DNA of 64,000 nt, taken from assembly GCA_024642215.1 (NCBI GenBank), contig JAHEBO010000084.1, forward strand, positions 1 to 64,000. Reading direction: 5' to 3'. The stretch comes from Limnohabitans sp. GTDB taxonomy: Bacteria > Pseudomonadota > Gammaproteobacteria > Burkholderiales > Burkholderiaceae_C. The translations under genes and the position numbers were made by a program. The notes beneath the pieces were generated by a model. It had not been told where the DNA came from. It saw nothing but the letters and a program-made list of their open reading frames with translations, and did not search any database. This document shows, in pieces, positions 20,541 to 30,744 of this stretch (positions within the stretch are counted from its first letter, which is position 1; every line of letters starts with the position of its first letter).

Positions 20541-20785
20541 AACTTCGTTTGCGCTACTTTGCCTCCTTGCGGGAGACGCTTGGAAAATCCCAAGAAGAAG
20601 TTTCCACCACAGCCAAAACCGTCGGTCAACTTCGAGATGAATTGCTAGCGCAGGGCGGCGCTTACCAGTGTTTAGAGCGCGGCAAGGCTGTCAGAATGGC
20701 ATTGAATCAAGTGATGGTAGACGAAGCAGCCTTGCTATCAGACAGCGCAGAGTTGGCATTTTTCCCACCGGTTACGGGAGGCTGA
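20537..20785 (+). CDS. moaD: Molybdopterin synthase sulfur-carrier subunit
   Basis: Ubiquitin-fold protein whose C-terminal thiocarboxylate donates sulfur to precursor Z. Starts MKLRLRYFASLRETLG and ends FFPPVTGG; the terminal Gly-Gly is the required thiocarboxylation site. 82 aa. Starts within the moeA stop (ATGA) and is followed by moaE after 3 bases. Confidence 0.96.
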   Translation: MKLRLRYFASLRETLGKSQEEVSTTAKTVGQLRDELLAQGGAYQCLERGKAVRMALNQVMVDEAALLSDSAELAFFPPVTGG

Positions 20786-20788
20786 TGC

Positions 20789-21277
20789 ATGAACACTCGT
20801 GTCGTCATTCAGACGCAAGACTTCAATGTGTCGGACGTGTTGGCTGAGCTGCGAGCCCAAGATTTAAGAGTGGGTGCGGTCTGTTCTTTTGTGGGCACGG
20901 TACGTGACACCCGAATGCTGACTGGGCACGCATTTGATGAAGTGGTGTCGATGTCTCTGGAGCACTATCCTGGCATGACCGAATCGTCCATCGAGGCCAT
21001 GATTGACGAGGCCCATCAGCGCTTTGATTTTTTCCAAGCCAAAGTAATCCATCGCGTGGGTGATCTTAAACCAGCCGATCAAATTGTGTTGGTGGCCGTG
21101 ACGTCTGCACACCGAGGCGAAAGCTTCAAAGCTTGCGAATTTTTAATGGACTACTTAAAAACGCAAGCGCCGTTTTGGAAAAAAGAAGAAACCCCTGAAG
21201 GTGCGAAATGGGTGGACGCACGCGTGAGCGATGATGAAGCGTTGGCTCGATGGGGCATTCAATCAGGCAATGCCTAA
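20789..21277 (+). CDS. moaE: Molybdopterin synthase catalytic subunit
   Basis: Large subunit of molybdopterin synthase, which dithiolates cyclic pyranopterin. Motifs include GAVCSFVGTVRD, LEHYPGMTE, HRVGDL, VAVTSAHRGESFKACEFLMDYLK and the catalytic-lysine region APFWKKEE. Length 162 aa. Converges with the uncharacterised gene on the other strand. Confidence 0.96.
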   Translation: MNTRVVIQTQDFNVSDVLAELRAQDLRVGAVCSFVGTVRDTRMLTGHAFDEVVSMSLEHYPGMTESSIEAMIDEAHQRFDFFQAKVIHRVGDLKPADQIVLVAVTSAHRGESFKACEFLMDYLKTQAPFWKKEETPEGAKWVDARVSDDEALARWGIQSGNA

Positions 21278-21300
21278 ATTTGAGACAGCACGCTGCCGTG

Positions 21301-21852
21301 TCAGTGTTGGTAAGTAGGCCGCTCAGAGCTGGTGGCATCCAAACTATCATTGCGTTGTGAAAAATCGGGTTGTTGCCACTGTGCCTTTTTCAAGGCCTGC
21401 TCGATGAGGTGCAACAAGCCATGTAACAGCGCAGCTTGCAAATTGAATTCGCATGAAGCGCCACTGGCGTTTTCGCCACTTTTGTCTTGAAACAATAAAT
21501 TCAAACTGCCGCTGTTGTGCAAATTCAATTGCACATCGGTGACCAGCATGGGGTTGGGGCCGAGGGGGAGGCTGAGATTCTGGGACACAAATGGCGTTGA
21601 AAAATCTGCTTGTGATAGAAAGTTTTCGCGCTTGAGTTCGGCCAGCATTTGCTGAGCGGTGGTGTCTGTGGCCATGACTTGGGGGTCTCTGGCTTCAAGT
21701 TGCACCACTGAAGCTTGCAAGTGGGGCAACAAACGCATCGTCATGGCACGAGTAAGCCACAGTCGAAATTCTTGACTGTCTTGATTGCTCACCCGAAGGG
21801 CCATTCGATCTTGACGTTCGTCATATTGGACTGACATTTGGTGAATGTTCAT
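21301..21852 (-). CDS. Uncharacterised protein upstream of clpB
   Basis: 183-residue protein I do not recognise. It begins MNIHQMSVQYDERQDRMAL, is rich in Gln/Ser/Leu, and has no signal peptide, membrane segment or metal motif. A longer open frame upstream would overlap clpB and its promoter, so the ATG at 21852 (or 21861) is used. It is divergent from clpB and convergent with moaE. Its coding character (GC-rich third positions) resembles its neighbours, so I consider it a real gene. Similar proteins beside clpB in relatives would confirm it. Confidence 0.7.
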   Translation of the reverse strand: MNIHQMSVQYDERQDRMALRVSNQDSQEFRLWLTRAMTMRLLPHLQASVVQLEARDPQVMATDTTAQQMLAELKRENFLSQADFSTPFVSQNLSLPLGPNPMLVTDVQLNLHNSGSLNLLFQDKSGENASGASCEFNLQAALLHGLLHLIEQALKKAQWQQPDFSQRNDSLDATSSERPTYQH

Positions 21853-21904
21853 ACTCGTCATTCTATGGCTTGTGGGATGGTGACACGCTGAATTTGGCTT
21901 GCCC

Positions 21905-21933
21905 CTTGAAAAATAGACGCATCGGCCCAAAAT
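21905..21933 (+). promoter_or_regulatory. Sigma-32-like heat-shock promoter of clpB
   Basis: CTTGAAA (21905-21911) is a perfect sigma-32 -35 element. After 13-14 bases comes GCCCAAAAT, a fair match to the CCCCATnT -10 element. The ATG of clpB follows 22 bases later with AGGAG as Shine-Dalgarno sequence. The known heat-shock control of clpB supports the call. Confidence 0.75.
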
Positions 21934-21954
21934 GGGAGTCAATAGGAGATTCTG

Positions 21955-24561
21955 ATGAGAATTGACAAACTGACCACTAAATTTCAAGAAGCGTTGGGCG
22001 ATGCACAAAGTTTGGCTTTGGGCAAGGACCATGCGTACATCGATCCGGCTCACGTCTTGTTGGCCATGTTGCAGCAGCAAGATGGCCCCAAAGCTTTACT
22101 GCAACGCGCTGGCGTCAACATGTCGGCTTTGTTGTCGGCGGCTACATCCGCTGTTGAGCGTTTGCCTCAAGTAACGGGTCAAGATCAGGTTCAAATTGGC
22201 CCCGATTTGGTCAAACTGTTGCAGGCGGCTGAAAAAGAATCGCTTAAACGTGGCGATTCGTTTGTGGCCAGTGAACTCTTTTTGTTGGCCTTGGCCGACA
22301 GCAAGTCCGAGTTGGCTCGCAGCGCAAAGGCTGCTGGCTTAAGTCGTCAAAGTTTAGAAACTGCAGTCGATGCAGTGCGTGGAGGACAAAACGTGAACAG
22401 TGCAGAAGCCGAAGGACAACGCGAGTCCTTGAAAAAATATTGCCTTGATTTAACGGAGCGTGCGCGCATGGGCAAGCTCGATCCGGTGATTGGCCGCGAC
22501 GACGAAATTCGACGAGCGATTCAAGTTTTGCAGCGTCGCACCAAAAACAACCCTGTGCTGATTGGCGAGCCAGGCGTCGGCAAGACGGCCATTGTGGAAG
22601 GTCTGGCCCAACGCATTGTGGCAGGCGAGGTGCCCGACTCCTTGAAAGGTAAACGGGTTTTGTCTTTGGACATGGCTTCTTTGCTGGCGGGTGCCAAATT
22701 CCGCGGGGAATTTGAAGAGCGGCTCAAATCTGTGCTCAATGAACTTGCCAAAGACGAAGGTCAGACCATTGTGTTCATTGATGAGTTGCACACCATGGTG
22801 GGTGCAGGCAAAGCCGAAGGTGCCATGGACGCAGGCAACATGCTCAAGCCCGCATTGGCGCGAGGTGAGTTGCATTGCGTTGGCGCAACCACTTTGGACG
22901 AGTACCGCAAGTACATAGAAAAAGATGCTGCACTAGAGCGTCGCTTCCAAAAGATATTGGTGGGTGAACCCAGTGTGGAGGCCACCATTGCCATCTTGCG
23001 CGGCCTCCAAGAAAAATATGAAATTCACCATGGTGTTGACATCACCGACCCCGCCATTGTGGCGGCCGCAGAACTGAGCCATCGCTACATCACCGATCGA
23101 TTCTTGCCAGACAAAGCCATCGATTTAATCGATGAAGCCGCCTCCAAAATCAAAATTGAAATTGATTCCAAGCCCGAAGTCATTGACAAACTTGATCGCC
23201 GCTTGATTCAGTTGCAAATTGAACGAGAGGCGGTGAAAAAAGAAACCGATGAAGCCTCACAAAAGCGTTTGGGTTTGATTGAAGAGGAAATTGCCACGCT
23301 TAAAAAAGAAGCGGCCGATTTAGAAGAGATTTGGAAGACTGAAAAAGCGCAAGCGCAAGGCAGTCAAAACGTGCGAGAGAAAATCGATCAACTGCGTCAG
23401 CAAATTGAAGAACTCACTCGCAAAGGCGACTTTAACAAAGTGGCCGAATTGCAATACGGCAAATTGCCTGAACTTGAAAAACTATTGTCTGAAACGCAGG
23501 CCAAGGAATTGAACCCTGAGGCGGGTTCAGCCCCCCGTCTGTTGCGCACCCAAGTGGGTGCAGAGGAAATTGCTGAAGTGGTGAGTCGTGCCACGGGTAT
23601 TCCTGTGTCTAAGATGATGCAGGGTGAGCGCGAAAAACTGCTGCAAATGGAGGTCAAGCTGCATGAACGTGTGGTGGGCCAAGACGAGGCCATTGCAGCT
23701 GTCTCGCATGCCATTCGACGTTCGCGCTCAGGCTTGTCTGATCCGCAAAGACCCACTGGCTCATTTTTGTTCCTAGGTCCTACGGGTGTTGGTAAAACAG
23801 AGTTGTGCAAAGCCTTGGCTGGCTTCTTGTTTGACAGCGAGGACCATCTCATTCGCATCGACATGAGTGAGTTCATGGAGAAACATTCTGTTGCTCGCCT
23901 CATCGGTGCGCCGCCCGGATATGTGGGCTATGAAGAGGGCGGCTACTTGACGGAGGCCGTGCGCAGAAAACCTTACTCAGTCCTCTTGCTGGACGAAGTT
24001 GAAAAGGCGCATCCCGATGTCTTCAATGTGCTGCTGCAAGTTTTGGACGATGGCCGCTTGACAGATGGTCAAGGCCGTACTGTGGATTTCAAAAACACTG
24101 TGATTGTGATGACCTCCAACATTGGCTCGCACCTCATTCAGAGCATGGTGGGCGAGTCCAATGAAGACATCAAAGAGGCAGTGTGGGGCGAGTTGAAAAA
24201 TCACTTCCGACCTGAATTTTTGAACCGCATCGATGAAACTGTGGTCTTTCACAGTTTGGACGCTAAACACATTGAGTCGATTGCCAAAATTCAGCTGCAA
24301 ATTTTGGAGGCACGCTTGGCCAAGATGGACTTGCACCTTGAGGTGTCGACCGCAGCCTTGGCGGAGTTGGCCAAAGTTGGTTTCGATCCTGTGTTTGGCG
24401 CGCGGCCGTTGAAACGTGCTGTTCAGCAACGGATTGAGAACCCGCTTTCCAAGCTTTTGCTCGAAGGCAAGTTTTTACCCAAGTCTGTCATCCCTGTGGA
24501 TGTCGATCCAGTCAAAGAACCCGGTGTCTTTAAATTCGACCGGGTGGTGACCTCCAGGTGA
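21955..24561 (+). CDS. clpB: Chaperone/disaggregase ClpB
   Basis: Hexameric AAA+ disaggregase working with DnaK. The N-terminal Clp repeat domain (residues 1-150) is followed by AAA-1 with Walker A GEPGVGKT (about 205), the coiled-coil M domain (about 400-530) that distinguishes ClpB from ClpA, AAA-2 with GPTGVGKT (about 605), and the C-terminal D2-small domain. No ClpP-binding IGF loop was seen. Length 868 aa is typical. Preceded by a heat-shock-type promoter. Confidence 0.98.
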   Translation: MRIDKLTTKFQEALGDAQSLALGKDHAYIDPAHVLLAMLQQQDGPKALLQRAGVNMSALLSAATSAVERLPQVTGQDQVQIGPDLVKLLQAAEKESLKRGDSFVASELFLLALADSKSELARSAKAAGLSRQSLETAVDAVRGGQNVNSAEAEGQRESLKKYCLDLTERARMGKLDPVIGRDDEIRRAIQVLQRRTKNNPVLIGEPGVGKTAIVEGLAQRIVAGEVPDSLKGKRVLSLDMASLLAGAKFRGEFEERLKSVLNELAKDEGQTIVFIDELHTMVGAGKAEGAMDAGNMLKPALARGELHCVGATTLDEYRKYIEKDAALERRFQKILVGEPSVEATIAILRGLQEKYEIHHGVDITDPAIVAAAELSHRYITDRFLPDKAIDLIDEAASKIKIEIDSKPEVIDKLDRRLIQLQIEREAVKKETDEASQKRLGLIEEEIATLKKEAADLEEIWKTEKAQAQGSQNVREKIDQLRQQIEELTRKGDFNKVAELQYGKLPELEKLLSETQAKELNPEAGSAPRLLRTQVGAEEIAEVVSRATGIPVSKMMQGEREKLLQMEVKLHERVVGQDEAIAAVSHAIRRSRSGLSDPQRPTGSFLFLGPTGVGKTELCKALAGFLFDSEDHLIRIDMSEFMEKHSVARLIGAPPGYVGYEEGGYLTEAVRRKPYSVLLLDEVEKAHPDVFNVLLQVLDDGRLTDGQGRTVDFKNTVIVMTSNIGSHLIQSMVGESNEDIKEAVWGELKNHFRPEFLNRIDETVVFHSLDAKHIESIAKIQLQILEARLAKMDLHLEVSTAALAELAKVGFDPVFGARPLKRAVQQRIENPLSKLLLEGKFLPKSVIPVDVDPVKEPGVFKFDRVVTSR

Positions 24562-24623
24562 CCCTGTTTTGCCAGTTTGATTCGCTTTGAAAGTATCATG
24601 CGGCCTTGATCAAAAGAGGCTTT

Positions 24624-26378
24624 ATGAGCAATCAAAACAACAAACTGACGGAAACAGGTGCCACCCCTCAAATCGGCGGCCATCTGCTGGTGGAGTGTCT
24701 AGTGGCCCAAGGTGTCACCCATGCCTTTGGCGTGCCCGGTGAAAGTTATTTGGCTGTTTTGGATGGTTTTCACAAATACCAAGACAAGATTCAATTTGTC
24801 ACGTGCCGGCAAGAGGGCGGCGCTGCCTTCATGGCCGATGCACAGGGTCGTTTAACGGGCCGTCCAGGCGTTTGTTTTGTGACGCGCGGCCCAGGCGCCA
24901 CCAATGCTTCCATTGGCGTTCATACGGCGTTTCAAGACTCTACTCCCATGGTGTTGTTTGTGGGGGATGTGGCCACGGACACCCGAGACCGGGAGGCTTT
25001 CCAAGAGGTCGACTTTTGCGCCTTCTTTGGCCCCAGCACCAAAGGCATGGCCAAGCGCGTCGAGCGCATTGATGATGCCAAGCGAATTCCTGAATACGTG
25101 GCGCGCGCTTTTGCCACAGCCATGAATGGTCGGCCAGGCCCTGTTGTCCTGGTGTTACCAGAAGACATGTTGACCCATGAAGTCATCGCCAAGCCCTTGC
25201 CAAAACTGGAAGCTGTAGAGGCTTGGAGTGATCCAGGCAGCTTGCGTCAATTGCGTGAAATGCTGTTGGCTGCCAAGCGTCCCTTTGTAATTGCTGGTGG
25301 TGGCGGATGGACGCCGCAAGCTGCGCAAGCACTTCAAAGGTTTGCCGAGAATTGGCAATTGCCTGTGGGCAATGCATTCCGTTTTCAAGACACCTTTGAC
25401 AACTTTCATCCTTTGTATGCGGGCGATGTGGGCATTGGCATCAATCCCAAGCTGTCACAGCGGATCAAGGAAAGTGATTTGATTGTGGCCATTGGGCCTC
25501 GCTTGGGCGAAATGACCACCAGCGGCTACACGCTTTTAGAAGTGCCCAAACCCAAACAAAAGCTGGTGCATATCCACGCCAGTGCCGAAGAACTCAATCG
25601 AGTTTATTTTGCAGACTTGGCCATTTGCGCCACCATGAATGCGGCTGCGCGAAGCCTTGAAGTGCTAACTGCACCGCCCTCTGTGCCCTGGGCCGATTGG
25701 ACGGTGCAGGCCAATGCCGATTACCACGCCAATATCCAGCCTCAAGCTTTAGCAGGTTTGCCACAAGATTCTTCGAAGGGTTTGGTGAACATGCCTGAAG
25801 TGGTTGCAGCATTGCAAAGACACTTGCCAGACGATGCGGTGCTGACCAATGGCGCCGGTAACTTTGCCAGTTGGGTTCACCGGTACTACCAGCACCACGG
25901 CTTGAGCAAAGGCTATAAAACGCAATTGGCGCCCACTGTGGGCGCCATGGGTTATGGCGTGCCAGCGGGTATTGCCGCAGCCATTGTGTCAAAGCGTGTG
26001 GTGTTTACGATCGCAGGCGACGGCGATTTTTTGATGAATGGCCAAGAGTTGGCAACCGCATCGCAGCACGGCGCTAAATCAATTGTGGTGCTGCTGAACA
26101 ACGGCATGTATGGCACCATTCGCATGCACCAAGAGCGTGATTTCCCAACACACAACATGGGCTCGAATTTGAACAATCCTCACTTTGCCAATCTGGCCAA
26201 GGCCTATGGATACGCGGGAATTCGAATAGCCAAAACTGAAGAGTTTGAACCTGCTTTGGTTGAAGCACTCAAGCGAGAGCAGGGCACTTTGATTGAAATC
26301 ATGTTGGACCCGGAGGTCATTACCACGCGCGGAACTTTGTCGGCCATTACACAAAACGCCTTGAAATCAAAGGCATAA
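24624..26378 (+). CDS. Thiamine-diphosphate-dependent enzyme, acetolactate synthase-like
   Basis: ThDP-fold enzyme of the acetolactate synthase/benzoylformate decarboxylase superfamily. Order: N-terminal PYR domain with the conserved Glu in [15 protein letters not shown] (about residue 60), central transhydrogenase-like domain, and C-terminal PP domain with [15 protein letters not shown]...NN metal/ThDP motif (about 470-500). It lacks an adjacent ilvH regulatory subunit, so it is probably not the biosynthetic acetolactate synthase; the substrate cannot be assigned. Start at MSNQNNK, preceded by AAGAGG. It stands alone between clpB and a terminator. Confidence 0.85.
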   Translation: MSNQNNKLTETGATPQIGGHLLVECLVAQGVTHAFGVPGESYLAVLDGFHKYQDKIQFVTCRQEGGAAFMADAQGRLTGRPGVCFVTRGPGATNASIGVHTAFQDSTPMVLFVGDVATDTRDREAFQEVDFCAFFGPSTKGMAKRVERIDDAKRIPEYVARAFATAMNGRPGPVVLVLPEDMLTHEVIAKPLPKLEAVEAWSDPGSLRQLREMLLAAKRPFVIAGGGGWTPQAAQALQRFAENWQLPVGNAFRFQDTFDNFHPLYAGDVGIGINPKLSQRIKESDLIVAIGPRLGEMTTSGYTLLEVPKPKQKLVHIHASAEELNRVYFADLAICATMNAAARSLEVLTAPPSVPWADWTVQANADYHANIQPQALAGLPQDSSKGLVNMPEVVAALQRHLPDDAVLTNGAGNFASWVHRYYQHHGLSKGYKTQLAPTVGAMGYGVPAGIAAAIVSKRVVFTIAGDGDFLMNGQELATASQHGAKSIVVLLNNGMYGTIRMHQERDFPTHNMGSNLNNPHFANLAKAYGYAGIRIAKTEEFEPALVEALKREQGTLIEIMLDPEVITTRGTLSAITQNALKSKA

Positions 26379-26405
26379 AAAAAGCCGGGGTGACCCGGCT
26401 TTTTT
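26377..26405. terminator. Bidirectional terminator between ThDP enzyme and SWIB gene
   Basis: A-run, GCCGGG, 4-base loop, CCCGGC, T-run: a near-perfect inverted repeat flanked by A and T tracts, so it can serve both convergent genes. The A-run overlaps the stop codon of the ThDP gene. Confidence 0.9.
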
Positions 26406-26423
26406 CATTCGAGAAGCATTGAA

Positions 26424-26858
26424 TTACTTCAAGTGCTTGCCGATCAGGCCGGCCATCTCGAACATGCTGACTTGGGCTTTGCCAAAGACTGCTTTGAGTT
26501 TGTCATCAGCGTTGATATTGCGCTTATTGACTTTGTCTTGCAGGTTGTTTTTCTTGATGTAAACCCACAGCTTGCTCACGACTTCTGTACGTGGCAGAGG
26601 GGCTGCACCCACCACAGCGGCCAAGGCGGCGCTAGGTGTCAAAGCCTTCATGAAAGCGGCGTTAGGTGTGCGCTTTTTAGCAGGGGCTTTTTTAGCTGCA
26701 GGCTTTTTGGCTGGAGCAGCTTTCTTTGCTGGAGCAGCTTTTTTAGCGGGTGCTGCTTTTTTAGCAGGTGCCGCTTTTTTCGCTACGGGTTTTTTGGCGG
26801 GTGCTGCCTTCTTTGCAGGAGCAGCTTTTTTTGCCGGGGTTTTTTTTGCAGTTGCCAT
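26424..26858 (-). CDS. SWIB/MDM2-domain protein with histone H1-like lysine/alanine repeats
   Basis: 144-residue basic protein. Residues 1-63 consist of AKKAAP/AKKPxA repeats resembling histone H1 C-termini. Residues about 70-144 form a SWIB domain (TPSAALAAVVG, then VSKLWVYIKKNNLQD, NADDKLKAVFG and a C-terminal MFEMAGLIGKHL). SWIB domains occur in eukaryotic chromatin remodelling factors and in chlamydial and betaproteobacterial proteins; the role in bacteria is probably nucleoid binding or compaction, by inference. A good Shine-Dalgarno sequence (AAGGAA) precedes the ATG. A 7-bp hairpin lies in the untranslated leader. Confidence 0.88.
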   Translation of the reverse strand: MATAKKTPAKKAAPAKKAAPAKKPVAKKAAPAKKAAPAKKAAPAKKAAPAKKPAAKKAPAKKRTPNAAFMKALTPSAALAAVVGAAPLPRTEVVSKLWVYIKKNNLQDKVNKRNINADDKLKAVFGKAQVSMFEMAGLIGKHLK

Positions 26859-27120
26859 TTTGAAATTCCTTAAGTCGGAAGTTGGTTCGCAGCCGGAAAC
26901 TTATTTATCCGGCTGAGCGGATGCTACTGGAGAAAGAGCAGGTTTCCAAGGGGAAGTTGAGTTTTTTTACCCTTGCTGTTGCAGATATCCCTTTCGAGAG
27001 AACAACAGGGTTTGATTTGCCTGAGGCGTTGGCGCGCTGGATTGCAAATCTAAGTCAACACCGCCTTCGAAATAGATTTTCATAATGCAAAATTTAAACC
27101 TGTTGCAGTGCAGTAAATTT

Positions 27121-27133
27121 TCTCAATATGAGA
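27121..27133. repeat. Inverted repeat upstream of aceA (TCTCA-n3-TGAGA)
   Basis: A perfect 5+5 inverted repeat with a 3-base spacer, about 172 bases before the aceA ATG. It may be a regulator site; no protein can be named. Confidence 0.4.
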
Positions 27134-27195
27134 GATGATATTTTGCAATGAGAAATATAGTGCGTAACACATTGTTTTAATTGATAAAAATAATT

Positions 27196-27209
27196 GTCTT
27201 ATATAAGAC
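27196..27209. promoter_or_regulatory. Candidate operator 1 of aceA (GTCTT-n4-AAGAC)
   Basis: Perfect 14-bp palindrome, 95 bases before the aceA ATG. The same half-sites with the same 4-base spacer occur again exactly 30 bases downstream. Confidence 0.6.
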
Positions 27210-27225
27210 ATAAGATATTTATCAA

Positions 27226-27239
27226 GTCTTCTATAAGAC
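27226..27239. promoter_or_regulatory. Candidate operator 2 of aceA (GTCTT-n4-AAGAC)
   Basis: Second copy, extended by one base pair on each side (AAGTCTT/AAGACTT). The 30-bp centre-to-centre distance is close to three helical turns, placing both sites on the same DNA face. Confidence 0.6.
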
Positions 27240-27304
27240 TTAGAATTTCCATCAGCGCCAAACATGAGTTGGCCTAAACATCAACCACTTGCAAGGAAAA
27301 CGTC

Positions 27305-28624
27305 ATGCCACAGAATCTCGTCGAACAACTTAGCCGTGAACAGCAAATTGCCGCCCTGGAAAAAGATTGGGCCACCAACCCCCGTTGGAAAGGCATCAAA
27401 CGCGGTTATTCCGCCGCAGACGTGGTCCGTTTGCGCGGCTCTTTTCCTATCGAACACACGTTGGCTCGCCGCGGTGCAGAAAAATTGTGGGACTTGCTTC
27501 ACACAGAAGACTACATCAACTGCTTGGGCGCACTGACCGGTGGTCAAGCCATGCAGCAAGTGAAGGCTGGCATCAAGGCCATCTATTTGTCGGGCTGGCA
27601 AGTTGCGGCCGACAACAACTCTTACGCCTCCATGTATCCCGATCAATCTTTGTATCCAGTGGACTCCGTGCCAAAGGTGGTTGAGCGCATCAACAACAGC
27701 TTCCGCCGCGCAGACGAAATTCAATGGTCCAAAGGCACCAACCCTGGCGACAAAGATTACACAGATTACTTCGCGCCTATCGTGGCCGATGCCGAAGCCG
27801 GCTTTGGTGGTGTGTTGAACGCCTTCGAATTGATGAAAGCTATGATCACTTCGGGTGCTGGTGGCGTTCACTTTGAAGACCAATTGGCTTCTGTCAAAAA
27901 GTGTGGTCACATGGGCGGCAAAGTGTTGGTGCCTACCACTGAAGCTTGCCAAAAACTCATCGCAGCCCGTATGGCGGCTGACGTTTGCGGCGTGCCTACT
28001 TTGGTGATTGCTCGTACCGACGCAGAAGCTGCTGACTTGCTGACCAGCGACTACGACGAAAACGACAAGCCTTTCCTCACTGGCGAACGCACAGCAGAAG
28101 GTTTCTACAAAACCAAAAAAGGCATGGATCAAGCCATCAGCCGCGCCGTTGCCTATGCTGAATACGCCGATTTGGTCTGGTGTGAAACCGGTACACCCGA
28201 TTTGGAATTCGCACGCAAATTTGCTGAAGCTGTTCACAAGAAGCACCCAGGCAAATTGTTGGCCTACAACTGCTCACCGTCTTTCAACTGGAAGAAAAAC
28301 TTGGACGATGCCACCATCGCCAAATTCCAGAAAGAACTGGGCGCCATGGGTTACAAGTACCAGTTCATCACATTGGCCGGTATTCACTCCATGTGGTACA
28401 ACATGTTCGACTTGGCACAAGCCTACGTTCAGCGCGGCATGTCTGCCTACGTTGAGAAGGTGCAAGAACCCGAGTTCGCAGCACGCGACCGCGGCTACTC
28501 CTTCGTGTCGCACCAGCAAGAAGTGGGCACCGGTTACTTCGACGAAGTGACCACTGTGATCCAAGGCGGCCGCTCCAGCGTCACGGCTTTGACAGGTTCT
28601 ACTGAAGAAGAACAGTTCCACTGA
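27305..28624 (+). CDS. aceA: Isocitrate lyase
   Basis: Cleaves isocitrate to succinate and glyoxylate, first step of the glyoxylate shunt for growth on acetate or fatty acids. Active-site segment [11 protein letters not shown] (about residue 200) carries the catalytic Cys; Mg-binding region [10 protein letters not shown] and [10 protein letters not shown] are also present. 439 aa is the usual short-class length. Strong AAGGAA ribosome-binding site. No malate synthase or acyl-CoA regulator lies nearby, so it appears to be a single-gene unit with its own AT-rich control region. Confidence 0.97.
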   Translation: MPQNLVEQLSREQQIAALEKDWATNPRWKGIKRGYSAADVVRLRGSFPIEHTLARRGAEKLWDLLHTEDYINCLGALTGGQAMQQVKAGIKAIYLSGWQVAADNNSYASMYPDQSLYPVDSVPKVVERINNSFRRADEIQWSKGTNPGDKDYTDYFAPIVADAEAGFGGVLNAFELMKAMITSGAGGVHFEDQLASVKKCGHMGGKVLVPTTEACQKLIAARMAADVCGVPTLVIARTDAEAADLLTSDYDENDKPFLTGERTAEGFYKTKKGMDQAISRAVAYAEYADLVWCETGTPDLEFARKFAEAVHKKHPGKLLAYNCSPSFNWKKNLDDATIAKFQKELGAMGYKYQFITLAGIHSMWYNMFDLAQAYVQRGMSAYVEKVQEPEFAARDRGYSFVSHQQEVGTGYFDEVTTVIQGGRSSVTALTGSTEEEQFH

Positions 28625-28670
28625 TCGAAAAAGACCTCGGGCACAGCGTAAAATCTGGCCTGAGCGTTTG

Positions 28671-28696
28671 AAAACGCGGCAAATGCCGCGTTTTTC
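28671..28696 (+). terminator. Rho-independent terminator after aceA
   Basis: AAAACGCGGC and GCCGCGTTTT form a stem with a short AAAT loop and a T tract; 46 bases after the aceA stop. Confidence 0.85.
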
Positions 28697-28702
28697 ATTT
28701 CT

Positions 28703-28729
28703 GGCGCCAAAAGGGCGCCTTTCCTTTTT
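28703..28729 (+). promoter_or_regulatory. Second hairpin just upstream of thrS
   Basis: GGCGCC, 5-base spacer, GGCGCC, then a T-rich stretch ending about 10 bases before the thrS ATG. It may be a second terminator or an attenuator/translational operator of thrS. No obvious Shine-Dalgarno sequence lies between it and the ATG. Confidence 0.45.
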
Positions 28730-28740
28730 TCAGTTCGAAC

Positions 28741-30660
28741 ATGGTTCAGATCACACTTCCAGACGGTTCATTGCGTGAGTTTCCCGGTCCCGTCACCGTG
28801 GCAGAGGTTGCCGCCTCCATTGGCGCAGGCTTGGCCAAAGCGGCGTTGGCTGGCAAAGTCGACGGCAAAGTGGTGGACACAAGTCACACCATCAGTGTCA
28901 ATTCACAGCTGGCCATCATCACGGGCAAAGATGCCGATGGCTTGGAAGTGGTTCGACATTCAACGGCCCACTTGCTGGCTTATGCCGTGAAAGATTTGTA
29001 CTCCGATGCGCAAGTCACCATTGGCCCCGTGATTGAAAACGGCTTTTACTACGACTTTTCATACAGCCGTCCATTCGACTTGGACGACTTGGCTGCCATT
29101 GAAAAGCGGATGACCGAATTGGCCAACAAAGACGAGCCTGTGGTTCGTCGTGTGTTGCCGCGTGATGAGGCTGTGGCTTATTTCAAAGGCATGGGCGAGC
29201 ACTACAAGGCCGAAATCATTGGCAGCATTCCTTCCAACGAAGACGTGAGCTTGTACAAAGAGGGTGCGTTCGAAGACTTGTGCCGCGGCCCCCACGTGCC
29301 CAGCACTGGCAAGCTCAAGCACTTCAAACTCATGAAGGTGGCCGGTGCTTATTGGCGTGGCGACAGCAAAAACGAAATGCTGCAACGAATTTACGGCACC
29401 GCTTGGACCAGCAAAGATGACTTGCAAAACTACCTTCTCCAATTGGAAGAGGCTGAAAAGCGCGATCACCGCAAACTAGGTCGTGAGCTGGACCTCTTTC
29501 ACATTGATGAGCACGCACCCGGCTTGGTGTTTTGGCATCCCAAGGGCTGGTCTGTTTGGCAGAAGGTTGAGCAGTACATGCGTGCTGTTTACCAAGACAA
29601 CGGTTACCAAGAAGTTAAAGGTCCGCAAATCATTGACAAGTCATTGTGGGAAAAAACAGGTCACTGGGACAAGTACCGTGACAATATGTTCACCACAGAG
29701 TCTGAAAAACGCGATTACGCGTTGAAGCCCATGAACTGCCCGGGTCACATTTTGATTTTCAAGCAGGGCATGAAGAGCTATCGCGATTTGCCACTGCGCT
29801 ACGGTGAGTTTGGTCAGTGTCACCGCAACGAGCCTACAGGCGGCTTGCACGGCATCATGCGCGTGCGAGGCTTCACGCAAGACGATGGCCATATTTTCTG
29901 CAACGAAGATCAAATTTTGGCTGAAAGTGTTAACTTCACAACGCTTTTGCAAAAGGTCTACAAAGACTTTGGCTTTACCGACATCATTTACAAAGTGGCC
30001 ACGCGTCCCGCGCAGCGCATTGGCTCTGATGAAATTTGGGACAAAGCTGAGCATGCCCTGATGGAAAGCTTGCGTGCGTCCAACTGTGATTTTGAAATTG
30101 CCCCAGGTGATGGTGCTTTCTATGGCCCCAAAATCGAATACACCCTCAAAGATGCCATTGGTCGTCAATGGCAGTGCGGCACCATTCAGGTCGACTTCTC
30201 CATGGCTGAGCGCTTGGATGCAGAGTACGTAGGAGAGGATGGCAACCGCCATCGCCCCGTCATGTTGCACAGAGCCATTGTGGGCAGCATGGAGCGATTC
30301 ATCGGTATTTTGATCGAACAGCACGCTGGCGCCTTGCCTGTTTGGCTGGCCCCAATCCAAGTCGTGGTGTGCAACATTACCGATTCTCAGGCCGATTACT
30401 GTCGTGAAATTGCCCAAAAAATGCAAAAACTGGCGGGAAATCAAGGCCTTAGGGTCGATTTAGACCTCCGGAACGAGAAAATCACGTATAAAATACGCGA
30501 GCATTCATTGCAGAAGCCGCCTTACATCCTTGTCGCTGGCGACAAAGAAAAGGCTGCGGGTACTGTCGCAGTACGCGCCCGAGGTAACAAAGACCTCGGT
30601 GTCATGTCGGTTGATTCGTTCATTGAACTCGTCCAATCAGACATTGAATCTAAAGTTTGA
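28741..30660 (+). CDS. thrS: Threonyl-tRNA synthetase
   Basis: Class II synthetase charging tRNA-Thr. N-terminal TGS domain ([14 protein letters not shown]), an editing domain with [11 protein letters not shown] and CRGPHVP, then the catalytic core: zinc-ligand Cys in KPMNCPGHI, motif 2 [15 protein letters not shown], motif 3 [14 protein letters not shown], and a C-terminal anticodon-binding domain. 639 aa. No clear Shine-Dalgarno sequence precedes the ATG. infC follows 84 bases downstream. Confidence 0.98.
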   Translation: MVQITLPDGSLREFPGPVTVAEVAASIGAGLAKAALAGKVDGKVVDTSHTISVNSQLAIITGKDADGLEVVRHSTAHLLAYAVKDLYSDAQVTIGPVIENGFYYDFSYSRPFDLDDLAAIEKRMTELANKDEPVVRRVLPRDEAVAYFKGMGEHYKAEIIGSIPSNEDVSLYKEGAFEDLCRGPHVPSTGKLKHFKLMKVAGAYWRGDSKNEMLQRIYGTAWTSKDDLQNYLLQLEEAEKRDHRKLGRELDLFHIDEHAPGLVFWHPKGWSVWQKVEQYMRAVYQDNGYQEVKGPQIIDKSLWEKTGHWDKYRDNMFTTESEKRDYALKPMNCPGHILIFKQGMKSYRDLPLRYGEFGQCHRNEPTGGLHGIMRVRGFTQDDGHIFCNEDQILAESVNFTTLLQKVYKDFGFTDIIYKVATRPAQRIGSDEIWDKAEHALMESLRASNCDFEIAPGDGAFYGPKIEYTLKDAIGRQWQCGTIQVDFSMAERLDAEYVGEDGNRHRPVMLHRAIVGSMERFIGILIEQHAGALPVWLAPIQVVVCNITDSQADYCREIAQKMQKLAGNQGLRVDLDLRNEKITYKIREHSLQKPPYILVAGDKEKAAGTVAVRARGNKDLGVMSVDSFIELVQSDIESKV

Positions 30661-30744
30661 AGGTATTTTCCGATTGCTTTAGCTTGACGCTTGCTCGTCG
30701 GTTTGTGCTGCCTTGTGCAGTTGATTTTTAAAAGGATTTGAACC

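Larger units (their letters stand above)
26859..27304. other. 445-bp intergenic region between SWIB gene and aceA
   Basis: No convincing gene. The first third holds a minus-strand leader hairpin for the SWIB gene (AGCCGGA at 26891-26897 pairing with TCCGGCT at 26908-26914). The middle is unremarkable. The last 200 bases are strongly AT-rich and contain several short inverted repeats, annotated separately, and must hold the aceA promoter. A 67-residue open frame at 26882-27085 has no recognisable features and I do not call it. Confidence 0.7.

Noticed and set aside
26660..26858. Short tandem repeats that could suggest a CRISPR or minisatellite
   Set aside because: They are in-frame codons of the AKKAAP repeats in the SWIB protein; there are no unique spacers.
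26882..27085. 67-codon open frame in the SWIB-aceA gap
   Set aside because: Starts at a non-ATG codon without a Shine-Dalgarno sequence and resembles nothing; may be chance.
27281..28246. 321-codon minus-strand open frame across aceA
   Set aside because: Antisense to aceA; no start signal or domain.
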